A stretch of 53,116 nt of DNA, taken from the IMG/VR virus record IMGVR_UViG_3300048672_000900, positions 1 through 53,116 of that record; one strand, given 5' to 3'. This stretch comes from a virus. Under the pieces are notes generated by a model that did no database searches, was not told where the DNA came from, and saw nothing but the letters and a program-made list of their open reading frames with translations. The number at the start of each line of letters is the position of its first letter. The first letter of the stretch is position 1. A program made the position numbers and the translations under genes. Of this stretch, positions 51,484 through 53,116 are shown piece by piece.

Positions 51484-52416
51484 ATGCCTACACTCAACAA
51501 TTACCCCCTGGACTATACGGGGGTTGCCAATTCAAACCACATTGCGGGTGAGAATCATACACTCACCAAATCAGTTGGACTGAGTTACCAGTTCATCGTA
51601 CCTGACTACGCGCCTTTTTATGGCGCTAGCATGCATCTGCATCTGACCAAGCCGGACAATACGGTGGTCCCTCTGATCGAAGGGGTGCATTACCACCTCT
51701 CCCATAAGTTCATCACAGCTTCTCGTCAGCTGGAAAAAGAAGTCTTTGGCTCGATCACCTTCATCAATAACCAAACCGAAGGTATCGTCACCATTGAACA
51801 ATATCAAACGGTAGGCGGCCCTTGGACGTTGTCAGCCAGTCAGCTGACTCAAGCGCTCTCGGATATTCTACGCAATCCGAGGGTCGTGGCGTGGGAACAA
51901 GTGGCCAACTTGCCGTACGCTTTCCCGCCTATTGTCCACAGCGAAGACGCTGCTAATTTGGTTGGTGCAGACGCGATTGTCACTGCGCTTAATCTGATTG
52001 CGACGACGCTGGCTCAACAGGCAGGTCAAACTACCATTAATTTGCCGATTGCTATTCCCAGTAAGAACCAAATAGGTTTGGGTTTAGTCGGTAACTTTCC
52101 GATGTCGACTGACCAAGAAGCCATTGCTGGCCAGTCCTCTACCAGGTACATCTCTCCTGCCAATTTAAGAGCAGCTATTTCTACAGCGCTATCGAGCTTC
52201 CAGTCTGAATATACGGCTGTGGTTAGACCTTCTTCAGGCGCTTGGACTGCAGGGCAGTATGTGCGCAATAAAGCACCTGCTAAAACAGTCTACATCAATC
52301 CGAATTCTCCTCTGACTGGGGCGACAACTGTCACCAAGGGTTGGATTCGCATGACATCGGGTACCCAACACGTCGCTGGTACGGATTGGGTAGATGACAT
52401 CTCATTTGTCCTGTAA
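51484..52416 (+). CDS. Tail fibre or baseplate appendage protein, 310 aa
   Basis: ATG 51484 (MPTLNNYPLDY) has GAGGG upstream. Residues around 190-230 carry the tail-fibre pattern IGLGLVGNFPMSTDQEAIAG followed by SSTRYISPANLRAAI, which resembles repeats in many tail-fibre proteins. The C-terminus (residues about 250-310) is a small beta domain ending DWVDDISFVL. It would be part of the host-contacting or baseplate apparatus. Confidence 0.7.
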   Translation: MPTLNNYPLDYTGVANSNHIAGENHTLTKSVGLSYQFIVPDYAPFYGASMHLHLTKPDNTVVPLIEGVHYHLSHKFITASRQLEKEVFGSITFINNQTEGIVTIEQYQTVGGPWTLSASQLTQALSDILRNPRVVAWEQVANLPYAFPPIVHSEDAANLVGADAIVTALNLIATTLAQQAGQTTINLPIAIPSKNQIGLGLVGNFPMSTDQEAIAGQSSTRYISPANLRAAISTALSSFQSEYTAVVRPSSGAWTAGQYVRNKAPAKTVYINPNSPLTGATTVTKGWIRMTSGTQHVAGTDWVDDISFVL

Positions 52417-52423
52417 AAGGACA

Positions 52424-52460
52424 GCATAATTGGCAGGCCTAGACGCCTGCCTTTTATGCC
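52424..52460 (+). terminator. Terminator after the fibre-like gene
   Basis: GCATA (52424-52428) and TATGCC (52455-52460) enclose GGCAGGC/GCCTGCC, followed on the plus strand by TTTTATGCC. It lies between convergent genes. Confidence 0.85.
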
Positions 52461-52466
52461 AAGGTT

Positions 52467-52907
52467 TTATTTACCTTCTAGTTCTTTTTGAAACTGGCTC
52501 TGTAGGCCAGCTTGTATTTTGTTTTCTCTCTCGACCGCGGCTTGGACTCGGTCTAGGATGAGTTTGACTTCCCAAGAAGGTCGGTGTAAGAACTCATCAA
52601 AAGAAATACCTAACTTGTCACCAATCTTTTTCTCTATGAAGATATCCAACAGATCGGCGTAACGCCTAAAGTACTCGGGTCGTTCTGCAGGATGCAGAGC
52701 TACTCCAGCAAAAGGCCGTTTCAATTTAGGATTAGCTTGCTCTTTCTTATACTGCGCAATGTGATCAAAGATTCCATACGCAGTTTGATACAGTTGCCTG
52801 ACCACATCCTTAGCAAAGACCGCTTTGACTTTAGGAGCACGGTTAAGCATGTTCATGTAATCGTGATAATGGTGAGACTCCGCACCAAAATCAAGATCAC
52901 CTACCAA
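52467..52907 (-). CDS. Unknown protein, 146 aa
   Basis: The TTG at 52907 (MVGDLDFGAES) is used; it lies 5 nt after the stop of the partial gene at 52913, a coupled arrangement. The product is helical and basic, with a coiled-coil-like C-terminus (DRVQAAVERENKIQAGLQSQ). No family is recognised. An ATG 16 codons further in is a possible shorter start. Confidence 0.6.
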   Translation of the reverse strand: MVGDLDFGAESHHYHDYMNMLNRAPKVKAVFAKDVVRQLYQTAYGIFDHIAQYKKEQANPKLKRPFAGVALHPAERPEYFRRYADLLDIFIEKKIGDKLGISFDEFLHRPSWEVKLILDRVQAAVERENKIQAGLQSQFQKELEGK

Positions 52908-52912
52908 CTTAT

Positions 52913-53116
52913 TTAGCGGGAGCGAATCCTTTGCAAACGCTGCCCGCTCAATTGGAAAAAAATGGGCAGGGGGTCCAGAGGAATGATGTCAGGATGAAGT
53001 GTTTCAATGTTGGCATGGCGTTGCGGCTGACCACATGCTGGGCAGTCGTACGTTGGAAAACCAATCATTGAAATGACGCGTGAGTCCACATAGGCTTTAG
53101 CAGCTTCGTGGATTTT
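52913..53116 (-). CDS. C-terminal part of a zinc-binding protein (partial)
   Basis: The frame is open from the right window edge to the TAA at 52913-52915, giving 67 codons. It contains a CPACGQPQRH segment, a CxxC pair likely to be half of a zinc site, and ends SGQRLQRIRSR. It is the upstream partner of the 146-aa gene. Too incomplete to name. Confidence 0.6.
   Translation of the reverse strand, partial: KIHEAAKAYVDSRVISMIGFPTYDCPACGQPQRHANIETLHPDIIPLDPLPIFFQLSGQRLQRIRSR

Overview
This window reads as part of a jumbo, contractile-tailed bacteriophage (myovirus) genome related to the phiKZ-like nucleus-forming group. The evidence is a phiKZ-sized tail sheath (718 aa) and tube (290 aa), a 714-aa large terminase, multisubunit RNA polymerase genes broken into separate beta and beta-prime pieces, a family B DNA polymerase fragment, an SbcC/SbcD pair, an SF2 helicase, an SSB and a baseplate spike/PAAR pair. 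There are no rRNA genes, clear tRNAs, CRISPR arrays or insertion sequences. The host is probably a Gram-negative bacterium with a fairly GC-rich genome, because the most highly expressed phage genes (tube, sheath, the 580-aa protein, SSB, and the 479-, 518- and 78-aa proteins) are clearly richer in G/C-ending codons than their neighbours. The host assignment is inference.

Layout. Positions 1-9300 hold tail genes: an upstream gene end, tube and sheath on the minus strand, then three plus-strand genes that look like virion proteins. 9300-15216 holds a small gene behind a structured leader, then TerL and four unknown genes on the minus strand. 15325-19485 is a tight plus-strand run of small overlapping genes of unknown function, one with a DUF4326-like domain. 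19486-20782 is a gene-free stretch of about 1.3 kb with unusually strong RNA-fold signals. 20783-22927 is the DNA polymerase fragment. 24530-28664 holds a very GC-rich 580-aa protein (possible nuclear-shell protein or virion protein) followed by the beta-prime N-terminal RNAP piece. 29218-32980 holds the Mre11/SbcD nuclease, SSB and a small membrane protein. 33091-37793 holds large abundant unknown proteins. 37867-42799 holds a possible gp53-like baseplate protein and the beta C-terminal and beta-prime C-terminal RNAP pieces. 42999-46266 holds the helicase and a likely early-gene patch. 46316-53116 holds SbcC, the baseplate spike and PAAR tip, further structural proteins and an incomplete gene at the right edge.

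How the genes fit together. Replication and recombination functions (polymerase, SSB, SbcCD, helicase) and transcription functions (RNAP pieces, a few phiKZ-early-promoter-like TATATTAC boxes) are interleaved with virion genes rather than grouped. Gene ends are marked by a recurring hairpin design in which an inner GC stem, often GGCAGGC/GCCTGCC, plus a T tract lies between outer arms GGCATA and TATGCC. The most notable unexplained element is the 19.5-20.7 kb region, with an 18-bp perfect long-range complementarity and several long hairpins. It is a candidate large structured non-coding RNA.
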